A stretch of 64,000 nucleotides of DNA, taken from the NCBI RefSeq assembly GCF_048771995.1, contig NC_133026.1, positions 94,208,501-94,272,500 of the forward strand, given 5' to 3'. How positions within the stretch are numbered: the stretch's first letter is position 1; each line of letters opens with the position of its first letter. This document shows, piece by piece, positions 40,201 through 49,300 of the stretch. The translations under genes were made by a program, and so were the position numbers. The DNA is from Taeniopygia guttata (Eukaryota > Chordata > Aves > Passeriformes > Estrildidae). The notes beneath the pieces were generated by a model. That model saw nothing but the letters and a program-made list of their open reading frames with translations, was not told where the DNA came from and made no database searches.

Positions 40201-41723
40201 AATAACCTGTAACACCAATTCCAACAAGCACCACAATAAAATAGGTAAAGTCTCTTCCAGCTTCTTTCACTGAAATGAAACAGAAAACAACATACAAGTT
40301 ACAACCTTGGATAATAACACTTCTATGACTTTCTTACATAAATGCTCCTCTGTTAGTCTGTAGCTCAAATGACATTTTAGCAGAAGAAAAATTTCCAGTA
40401 ACAGTTTCCATAATGCCTCATTGCTGTAAAAGATACCATGGAACATCTCTTATATTTTACAGGGCACATTTACATCTCTGTGTCAAGCCTTATTATTTCT
40501 GTTTGCCAGATGTTTTCAAGATTCAAAGTAGCAATTACTGCTACTTTTTGGGTGCGTGAGAGCTAGACATTTTAGGAACTAATGAGGTATTTAGCACTGC
40601 AGTATTCACACTACTACCTAAACCCATAATCACTGCAATCCTTGTATGAAGAAAAGAAGTCAAAAAGAAAAGTGAAAGCTTTTAAGTTGCACACAATGAA
40701 AATAACTGATTTTATGAATTAGCAATCAATACAACAATAAAAAAATAGACCAAAATAATTTTTAAAAAACATAATTAACTGCTGTTTGATTAGTTTTTAT
40801 CTTTCAATTTTGATCTAAAGTACAAGTGTCAGTATATACTGCAAAATAAGTAATACAAGATTGTCTGATTCAATATATTTGAGCACTTGGAAAGAGACCA
40901 CTATCTTTTAGTGATAGTGTGCATTTCAGTGGAGTACAACTTATGGAGGAAATGTTAATAACTATTTCTCCTGCAGCCTTCCAATCAGCTGAAGGTTAGT
41001 TATGAAGTTTTTCATAAGTCATTTCAAAGTACTGAAAGTGAATGAGACCAACTAAAGTGAAGGCAATCCCTAAAGAAGCTACCAGCACATGTAGAGCTTT
41101 GACAATTTTGTTGGAGGTGAACTTATTTCAACAGCCGTACAGACAAGCTACATGTGATAGGTTTTCCCTCTGAAAGGGAAAATGAGAGGCTATTACATCT
41201 TGTGCCTGATAATTCTTAGATGAACGGGTTGTTTAGAAGAAGTCGCATAATTTGTTCTGACTGTGCAATGCATACAGAGAAATATAAAATCTGCTCCAAA
41301 CAATACGATGGGAAAAGAAACCCGCTTGGTGTGCTGATATTTTTTTTTCTAGATACTTGATGTTTGGAACTACAAAACGTTAGCTGCAGAAGGAACCTCC
41401 TCCAGCCCTTCTGAGCAGAACACAGCATCCTCCGCCTTACCTTTCTGAGCCGCCGACACCAGTGTTTCCTCGTTCAGCGCCCTATGCACGGACACATCTT
41501 TGTTATCACCGCCAGGTTTTGCAGCTTTCAGCCCTCCCGCCTGCGTCCCGAAGCTCTGCCGGGCGGCCCTGAGCAGCAGCGGGGGCCGGAGCCGCCACCT
41601 CGGGCAGGAGCAGGGCACGGCGCCGGCCCCCAGGAGCGCCCAGCCGCGAGTGGCGAGCAGCCAGCGGCCCAGGCAGCCCCGCCCGAGGGAGGCGGGCAGC
41701 GTCCGGGGCAGCACGCCGGGCAT
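37113..41723 (-). CDS. TIMM21: TIMM21, mitochondrial import inner membrane translocase subunit Tim21 (6 coding exons, complete)
   Basis: Tim21 is a single-pass inner-membrane subunit of the TIM23 translocase. Its intermembrane-space domain contacts the TOM complex, and in animals it also helps deliver subunits to respiratory-chain assembly. Six exons join in frame: 41723-41441, 40269-40207, 40107-40010, 39213-39140, 37402-37297 and 37205-37113 (717 nt, 238 residues plus stop; human is 248). Residues 1-58 are rich in Arg and have no acidic residue, as expected of a presequence. A hydrophobic segment covers about 102-123. Residues 124-238 match the conserved domain, including [32 protein letters not shown] and [12 protein letters not shown] at the C-terminus. 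The start chosen is the ATG at 41723-41721, with G at -3; the frame is open further upstream but has no ATG. The gene is divergent from FBXO15 and shares its promoter region. All introns are GT-AG, and the donors of introns 2 and 3 are weak (GTTATT, GTTGGT). Confidence 0.95.
37297..37402 (-). CDS. TIMM21: TIMM21 coding exon 5
   Basis: This 106-nt exon codes the central domain ([30 protein letters not shown]). The acceptor is GTTTTTAG and the donor GAG^GTATGT. The following intron is only 91 bp. Confidence 0.95.
37403..39139 (-). other. TIMM21 intron 4
   Basis: 1.74-kb AT-rich intron, donor GTACCC, acceptor GTTTTTAG. Nothing recognised in it. Confidence 0.8.
39140..39213 (-). CDS. TIMM21: TIMM21 coding exon 4
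   Basis: This 74-nt exon codes the [14 protein letters not shown] and [10 protein letters not shown] blocks, close to the human VIGVFGES...RRGRRQHV. It starts in phase 0 and ends in phase 2. The donor is CAG^GTACCC. Confidence 0.94.
39214..40009 (-). other. TIMM21 intron 3
   Basis: 796-bp intron, donor GTTGGT, acceptor CTCTTGTAG. Holds a 14-bp direct repeat; otherwise nothing recognised. Confidence 0.8.
39337..39365. repeat. 14-bp direct repeat in TIMM21 intron 3 flank
   Basis: GTGTCAAGAATACA at 39337-39350 and 39352-39365, in the intron between TIMM21 exons 3 and 4. Confidence 0.85.
40010..40107 (-). CDS. TIMM21: TIMM21 coding exon 3
   Basis: This 98-nt exon codes the end of the membrane helix and the start of the intermembrane-space domain ([11 protein letters not shown] through EKCRSHPE). 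The preceding intron is only 99 bp. Confidence 0.93.
40207..40269 (-). CDS. TIMM21: TIMM21 coding exon 2 (membrane segment)
   Basis: This 63-nt exon codes [20 protein letters not shown], the start of the transmembrane helix. The acceptor is TTTCATTTCAG. The donor ACAG^GTTATT is weak and lies inside a 10-nt repeat shared with the next acceptor. Confidence 0.92.
40270..41440 (-). other. TIMM21 intron 1
   Basis: 1.17-kb AT-rich intron, donor GTAAGG, acceptor TTTCATTTCAG. Nothing recognised in it. Confidence 0.8.
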
Positions 41724-42115
41724 GGCTCCCGCTGCACGCCCGGGGCAGGCGAGCCGAACCGAGTTTGTGCCACTCGCCACCGCAGCAGGAACGTGCACGG
41801 GCAGCCTCCGCCTCGAGCGGGCGCTGCTCCAGCTCGGGAGCCCACCTACACCTTTACCACCGCTGTCCGCTGCCCCGGCGGAAATGTTTGGGACGGCGGA
41901 GCAGCGAGCGGCGGCGGCGGGTCCTGGGAGCGGTAGTTTGAGCGGGCTCCCTCTCCCGCCCGCCGCCGGGAGCGGCTCCCAGCGCGGTCACTACAGCGCC
42001 CGCCATGCCCAGCGCCGCCGCCGCCACAGCCCGCCCTCCGCGGGCGGGGACCCCGCTCCTTTCAGGGGTGGGCAGGCGGGGGCTGCTCGCCGCGCCTGCG
42101 GTGCTGGTCACCTAT
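41440..42115. promoter_or_regulatory. CpG-island half on the TIMM21 side of a bidirectional promoter
   Basis: Strongly GC- and CpG-rich, in contrast to the AT-rich surroundings. It covers TIMM21 exon 1 and about 390 bases upstream. GC boxes are visible at 41955-41964 (CCCGCCCGCC) and 42042-42049 (GGGCGGGG). An ETS-like GGAA core lies near 41880. No TATA box is apparent. The transcription start cannot be fixed from sequence. Confidence 0.75.
41441..41723 (-). CDS. TIMM21: TIMM21 coding exon 1
   Basis: Codes residues 1-94 plus the first base of codon 95: the presequence and a linker containing the conserved VSVHR motif. It is very GC-rich in its first 200 bases because it lies in the CpG island. 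The donor is CAGAAAG^GTAAGG. The N-terminus is little conserved with human, which is usual for presequences. Confidence 0.92.
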
Positions 42116-42187
42116 TTGAAGCTGTGTTTTTGTGCATGTTTTTCTCGGTCTTGCACACATTTATGTGTTAAAGCGATGCAGTTAACG

Positions 42188-42985
42188 TTTCCACGGATGG
42201 AGACGGCTAGCGGGATCTGGGCAAGCTAAATCGGTGGGCCGGGATCGATGGCGTGAGGTTCAACAAGGCCAAGTGTTGAGTCCTGGCTCGCAACAATCCC
42301 AGGCAGCGCTGGGGACATAGTGGCTGGAAAAGTGTTGGTGGAAAAGGACTTGGGCGGCTGGTGACAGCTGCTGAACGTGAGCCAGCGTGTGCTCAGGTGG
42401 CCAAAGCCAAAGGCTTCCTGGCCTGTTTCAGAACCAGTGTTGTGAGCAGGACTAGGGAGGTGATTGTCCCACTGTACTCGGCACTGCTAAGGCCACACAT
42501 TGAGTACTGTGCTCAGTTCTGAAGCCCTCCGTTTAAGAAAGATACTGAGCTGCTGGAGCGAGTCCAGAGAAAGGTAACGGAGCTGGTGAAGGGTCCGGAG
42601 CACAAGTTTTAGGAGGACCGGCTGAGGGAACTGGGGATGTTTAGCTTGGAGAAAAGGAGGCTCAGGGGGACTTTATGACACCGTACAAATCCCTAGAAGC
42701 AAGATGTGGCTAGGTGGGAATCAGCCTCTTCTCCGACAAGAGGAAATGGCCTCAAGTTGTTCCAGGGGAGGTTTAGGCTGGACATTAAGAATTTCTTCAC
42801 AGAAAAGACGATTAGACATTGGAATGGGCTCAGGGAAGTGGCGGAGCCACTGACCCTGGAGACGTTTAAGGAAAGACTGGAATTGGCACTTAATGCTGTG
42901 GTCTGATTGACGTGGTGGTCTTTGGTCGTAGGTTGGACTAAGTAATCTCAGAGGTGTTTTCCAACCTAATTAATTCTGTGTTTTT
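42188..42985 (+). mobile_element. 5'-truncated CR1 LINE inside the TIMM21/FBXO15 promoter
   Basis: About 0.8 kb of the CR1 3' end: the C-terminal part of ORF2 reverse transcriptase and the short 3' UTR. Recognisable blocks are GAGGTTCAACAAGGCCAAGTG near 42255, TGTACTCGGCACTG near 42474, GAGAAAAGGAGGCTCAGGGG near 42650, and GGAAATGGCCTCAAGTTG near 42743. The tail TTCCAACCTAATTAATTCTG corresponds to the usual CR1 end. The reading frame is broken, for example by TGA in place of the expected Trp codon near 42520 and by TAG near 42609. Diverged and inactive, so a fairly old insertion. Confidence 0.93.
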
Positions 42986-43330
42986 GAGACCCGAGAGCTC
43001 GGAGCTCACTGTGGGGGCGGGAGGCGCAGGACGCTCCTCGGGCAGCACCGCCGTTAATGCTCCCCGCGCGCCTCGCGCGGCCGCGCTCTCGCCCCGCCCC
43101 CGGCACCGCCTCCCTCGGGCTGCCGCCGTCCCGCCCCGCCTCAGCGCGCAGAACGGGAGGCGGCGCCTCCTGCTCCTTCCCTTCCCTTCCCTCCCCGCTG
43201 GCGGTGCGAGGCCGCCGCTGTCGCGGCCATGGCGACGGGCCGTGGCAGGTAACGGTGGGCGCGCCGAGCGGGGCTCTGCCGGCCCGGGGCTGCCTGTTGG
43301 GCATTCACCTTTTCCGGGGAGGGTTGGTTT
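42986..43330. promoter_or_regulatory. CpG-island half on the FBXO15 side
   Basis: A GC-rich block with GC boxes at 43013-43021 (GGGGGCGGG), 43092-43100 (CCCCGCCCC) and 43131-43140 (CCGCCCCGCC), followed by FBXO15 exon 1. No TATA box is seen. It is cut off from the TIMM21 half by the CR1. Confidence 0.75.
43229..43248 (+). CDS. FBXO15: FBXO15 coding exon 1
   Basis: Only 20 coding bases (MATGRG plus two bases of codon 7) in the CpG island. The context GCGGCCATGGCG is a strong Kozak site with G at +4. The donor is CAG^GTAACG. The match to the human start supports this ATG. Confidence 0.88.
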
Positions 43331-46300
43331 TTTGTTTTCCGTCAGCTCCCATTGCTTCTCTGGGAAACTTATTTCACCTGCTCCATGGCTCTGGTTTCTA
43401 GCTTTCGGCTCTTCCCGGCGAGGGCTGTGACCATGGTGCTCTCCTCTCCTTGGCCCTGGCCCTGTGGGCACGTTGCAGTGGGAAAACGCTGGTGTTGCCG
43501 GCTGCACAGAGGCCTGGGTTTGGCACTTTTTGTTCTACCTGGAAAGGGGAGCTTAAACTTCAGTACCGTCCTTCAGCTTGAAGGAGGTGCTATAATGAGT
43601 TAGTTGAATGGCTGCTTTATGTGTGTTCAGGGTCGTTAGGCCTTTGTAATAGCTGTGGAAGGTGTGGTTTTCTTAATTCTTACAGTACAGGTTCAGCTTT
43701 CAGAATCTTAAAACATCAGTCTGACAGGCAAAGTTGAGAAAGCATATTTTTCTGCTAACCCATTTCTTCAGCCTTGGGTTTCAGCACAGTTTCATTCCCT
43801 CAGCTGGTTGTTTGTTTTTTTTTTTTTTTCCCTTTTTTTTTAACCTGCAAATGGATTGGGGTAATACCCACCTTTTAAAAAGACTGAAATTGTTAGCCGA
43901 GGGAACAAAACCCAACCAAACCATGTCAAAACGCTATTTTTGTTTATCCCCAGATGTGCTTTAGCAGATGGAGGAGACAGATTTTATCACTATTTAAAAT
44001 TTTTGTACACTATTTGAAATTTACTTGAAAGACAATTATTTGCTGACCATGAAAAAACCAAGGCACATTGCAAGTGTTATAGGGTGTGAAAGTGAAAATA
44101 CTGGTACAAAACTGAGCCCCACAAGGTGAAAGGTAATGAAAAAGCAGCTGAATTTGTTGTGCCTCTTAAGTAAGATCATCTCAGTTGTTCTAGAAGTCTC
44201 TAAAGAGGGGGTGTAACAGCTGTCATTGATTTTTATCTTAGGCTTATCTGCCCAAGCTGTGGCAATGCAATGTAAAAGCATTCTGTGAATGCTAATTTAA
44301 AATCTTAGCACACACAGTACTTGAAAAGTAATTTATGGATTGGGTTTGCTGTTTGTTTCTTCATACCTTGAGAATATTTTTGTTTTGGAAAATGCAAAAG
44401 TTCTGCAGTTTTTTTTAATTGAAGCTTACAAAAACAATAGCTGTTACATTAAAGTTTTCAAGGCATGTGTGGGCAAAATGTTTCTTTCCTCATATATTTC
44501 TCCCTGGAGTGAAGCAGGGGAGAGAGGGTGGTTTAAATGAGCAAGAAGGACTGAATACAGGCTATGCAGGTTATGCTTGTCCAAGGTAGTGTGTTTTAAA
44601 ATCCAGAATCCAGCTTCTTATCTGAATTAATCCTGTGGCTGGAGTCTGTGAAGTTGTGTCCCTATAGGGTATTCCCAAACTCTCTGCTTTCAGCATGGAT
44701 TCAGGGGAGAATAGCCTGGGATGTGCTGCCCTGGAATATACAGAGTGATAACTGCTGCTGTTGCGCACAACTTGTGTCTCTAAATCCCTTTAATGGCAAT
44801 TTGTTAGTGCCTCAACATCAAAGAGTTCTTGGTAATGATACATGAGTAAAACCCTTGTTTGATGTCCAGGTTGTATTTATTATAAGACTACTCTTTTGTA
44901 GTTGTTAACTTAGTTGGTCTATCAGTGATTGACACTCAAGCTGAAATGTGCTTGTCTTTTTGTTAAGCTTATAGAAATTCTCAGTAAAATGTCTTGGTTT
45001 TTTTTTTGTTTTTACATAGCACCATTGACAGTGTGGACCAGCGTTGTTAATTTCTTTTGATTTTATTTTTGAGCATAAATGAATCTTAAATCAAAACCAG
45101 TAGGCATTAAATGTATATGGTACCCATATAGTTTAAAATTAGCTATTTCCCCCCAATATGAATTGGTTGCCTAGAAACCCAGAGCTGGTTTGGCCAGGTG
45201 TTGGAATTGTGCTGGCAATTTAAAAAGTCAATAATCCAGTGAATGGGGAGCTTTGCCTGCTTGGTGGCATCAGTGGGTATGAAGTGTAAGAATTTGGTTT
45301 AAGATTGAAACTCTGTCTCCATATTTCTGTGTGGATTAATGATAGTATTTGTTTGCAATTGCAGCTTACGAAGTCCTTCCTATCAGAAAACTTGGAAAAA
45401 TGTGTGAGCGGTTGGATTGTAAGAATTTGTGTTAGAAATATGCAGAATTCCTTTCTTTTCTCTGTAAATTGTGATGTGGAAATGTTGCCAAAATAGGTTC
45501 TTTCACTGTGGTATGCAGGAGGCCAATCCAGGCACAGGGTTAAGGTATTTGATGGCTTTACAGTTCTGCACAGAAGGGGATGTTGGGTGGCAAATCCACA
45601 AAACCAGCACACCAACTAATAAAATGTTTTACTATTTTATACATTTTAGCTAAGGAAGGAATTATTTTTTATTGGATACAAGTAAGATAATTCTTTTATT
45701 AATTAGTTTTCTAGCTTCCGTTGGATAATGATTCTCTTGCTTCTCATGCTAATTACTTTGCATGTTCAGTCTTTGCCTTTTTTGTGGCAGTGAGTTTCTT
45801 GGGTCAGTGATTGCAATCTCATACTTCTAGAAGCTGGTGCTGATTTCAGCACAATTGCTGAGTTGGCTTTAATAGTTTCTTCCTTATCTTGGGAGTTGTT
45901 CCAGGTATCCTTGTGGCCTGTAAATTCTGCATTCTTTATGTCCGCTAGCAGTGGCCATCCTTCTTCCCAAGCTTTGTTGACCTCCCCCTAGGTCTGAAAT
46001 CAATGAAGCATGTCAAGCCCTAAACCTTAACAAAGTAATTCTACCAACAAGTAATTTGTCTGACTGACATCTGGACATCCCTTAGAGCTTGTTAGCTGCC
46101 TTCTGTTTCATAGATTGAATCTCCTTTGTTGCTTTTTATGCAAGCAAACAGCATAGTATAGTATGAAAGTATACAAATACTTTTTGAACCACAACAGTTT
46201 TTGAGGAAGTTTCAAGGTATTGTTTCTATCTGGTGTCTTTTCATAGCTTAGTAGATTTGGGTGGCTCAAAAATGTCTCTGGAGTAATGTTGTGAAACAGA

Positions 46301-49300
46301 AGATGAATCAGTTAGTTTGACTTGCTCCAGGGGTCTCAGTGGAGCTTGGTTGTAGTGGCCAAGCAGTGGTGCTGCTGTCTAAGGGTAATAGAGCTCTACT
46401 GGATTCAGACTGATTTGGGAGAACACTATTCCCTTTGCCTGCTGTGAGAGATCAATCACAGGATTGACAGCTGTGAGTTTAAATCTGAATCTTCCTGATG
46501 CCAAGTATTTTAACTTAGGTGTAATTGTTCAAGTAATAATGATTGCCATGTGATCTATTCCCTGCATCCTGTGTTGGTTGAAATGTTGTGTCTAGGTGTG
46601 CACAGTATGTGTATTTCTTCATTTTGTGATTCTTCATATGTGATTCTTAACAGCTTTTCCTTCTTACAAGTAGGTCAAGGACCTTTGCTGCCAGGCCTAT
46701 GAAATGTTCTGAAACTCTAAATGCTGGAATTAAAAGTCTGTACTTGACACCTCCCATAAAACCGAAACCAAATGTGTGCATTGAGAGGTGAGTATGTCTT
46801 TATGTTAGGAGTAAGAGTGGAAGTCCCCCTGTAAGCTGTATTTTGACTGCTTGCAGTAATTATATTCATATCATGGGAGATTTCTATGTCAGATACTCTG
46901 AGTTGAAAAGATCTGCTTTCCTGGCCTACTTTAGGATCCTGTGTTCACCTTCTAATGTTTTCTGGTGTGGTTCTCCTTTGTTCTTTCCTAAGCTCACAAG
47001 GAATATGTGCATTTTCTGAGCCATGTGAAGCCTTCAGCAACTCCTGTGCAAGTCATGGGCAATGTTCTTCCTTGAGAATAAAAATTGTTATTGTATTCCT
47101 TCAAAGAAAGCCAGTTGGGAATTAAACTTCTTCTGTTTCTCTTGGTTATTGGTTGTCATCAAATGGATCTTAGTGTATAGAGAGGCTGAGAATGGTGGGA
47201 TGGGGGGGGGGGAGCAGGAATCAGTGGCTGCTGCATATTTGCTGCAAGTAAATGTTTCTCTTCCTGTTTGACAGTGAAAAGGCATTTTCAATATAATGGT
47301 GAGTTTTTATATTTTGAAAATTAGTTACATTTTCACATAAAAAAAATATAAGAATATGTTACTTCAAGAAGTAATTAGTTTTCTTTGTTTTATACATTTG
47401 ATAGCTTCCTGTGTAGTAATTTCTCTGTTTTGCATTGGATGAGTAGTTTAGTAGCGCAGTGCTGTCAGACTGATGTAATGGTGGGAGAAGAAAGAAAAAA
47501 AAAATCCTTTCAGCTTTCTTCAAAGGAAAAAGAATACAGTTGAAAATTCTGGATCAAGCGTATTATTTTAGTTAATCTCCAGCTTTTTAATGTATCACTT
47601 CTAAATTTTCTCTGGAATGAGTGCACTAACTGCTTTGGGTTTACAGTGTATGAATTATTTCACATAGTAACAGTGCCAGTTTTGGCATGTTGCTTCTATG
47701 TCAATGCAATTAAGATTCTGAGTTTAATACAAACATTGAGATATTGGCATTATCATGCTACCCTTTAAAGCTCTCTGCTTCTGAAATAGTGTTATAAATC
47801 AACGAGTGTTACAAATAACCCAGTAGTAAAAGGACAAGAGGCACAGCTGGGGTGTTGACTTTCAAAGCACCTTTTATTTTCAGCGTTGATTTTGTTGTAA
47901 CCATACTCAATGCTCAAGAAAATTAGAGTATAAAATGCATGTATCTTAAACTCTGTGCAGTTATGAGGTACTGCTCAAATGGTACAAGGTTCCTGTCTGT
48001 TAATGCAGAAATCACATTGGCTCATCTCCAGGGTATGTTCTGCTTGCTGTGCTTACACTGGCACCTGCATTTCAGGCAGCCTTCAGATGCACGAGACATT
48101 GACATTTTCAAGATATCACTTGACTCTTACTTTGAAGTTCACATCTTTCTGTTGACATAAATGAAAACTGCACAAGACCCCTGAGAGTGTACAGTTTGAA
48201 GATTATGATGAGTTAGAGTATGATCTTGCTGTTAGACTAGGACATTTCTGTCCTGGTGCATCCTGAGACTTGACACTGCAGTCAAAAGGGAGAGTGAATA
48301 TATCTGCAGTTTTGCAAATGCTGGTGGCTATGATTAAAATCATGGTACAAGCAGTAAGAAACTGAAGCAAAACAAGGTAGTTTCATGTCAAACATAGTTA
48401 AAGTTAACAAAGTTTAATGAAAATGCAAACCCATAACTTTTCGTGTAATTGTGCTGTGCCACGTGAATAAGTTGTGATTAATTATTTTAGGCAAATACCA
48501 CATACCAGAGAGTGAAATTAGAACCCAAACTCCACAGTTTAACTCTTCAGGTGATTTTTGATTCATCTGTTTACAACCTGCTGGTTTCCACCTCTTCTGT
48601 TTTTGTCTGGTTTGAAATTAAAATTCTCTGCCATTGTCATTTTTGAGTTTGCAGGGAAGTCTAACAGTATTAATTTTTACTTTCTTTTCCAGCTTGCCAC
48701 CAGAAGTGCTGCTGAAGATATTTTCCTGTTTGGATGCTGTGTCCCTGTTGACTGTAGGTTGTGTGAATAAGCGCTTCTATGAGCTGGCCAATGACAAGTA
48801 AGGAAGAGGGAAGGTCTCAGTTGTGCTGTAATTGTGTTTGTCTGAATTAATGAATCCTTCTAATTTAGTTTCTCTGATGCCAGAGCACTGATGTGTGCAC
48901 CTATGGGCAGTTACTCTGTGAAATTGCCCTGCATAGCCCACAGTATGTGTACATGGAATTCTAGCTGTGCAGGGCCCATTGTTTAATGGGAGTTATGAGG
49001 CAAAAACTAAATCCAGTGCTTTGAAATGTTGCTGTTAGACCTTTTTTTTTGTTTTACATTTTGCAAATATTTGTTTGTATTCACACGAACCTGCACAAAC
49101 TTTTCAGTTCAGGTGATCCTTAATGATATGTCTCCAGTAGCTTTATGGAATTGTCATAGCTTTCACAGTTTTGAAGTCCTCCTTACTTAATTATTTCATC
49201 AGGTTTTTGCAGAGGGATTGATTCAATCAAATGATCCACTGGTGTTTTTTAACTGTTGCTCTTTTTGTGAAGTTTTGGTGATTTCTAAATGAGAACAAAA

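Noticed and set aside
41721-41798. Upstream in-frame extension of TIMM21 starting at a GTG
   Set aside because: The extension has no ATG, and the ATG at 41723 has a good context and gives a proper presequence.
41500-42171. 223-codon plus-strand frame across the CpG island
   Set aside because: GC-rich DNA lacks stops. It is antisense to TIMM21 exon 1 and its Ala/Pro/Arg/Gly composition is a by-product.
42706-42906. 66-codon frame with RHWNGL and ETFKERLELAL
   Set aside because: It is the C-terminal end of CR1 ORF2, reported as part of the CR1 element rather than a gene.
42938-43507. 189-codon minus-strand frame over FBXO15 exon 1
   Set aside because: Same GC-rich artefact, antisense to the promoter and first exon.
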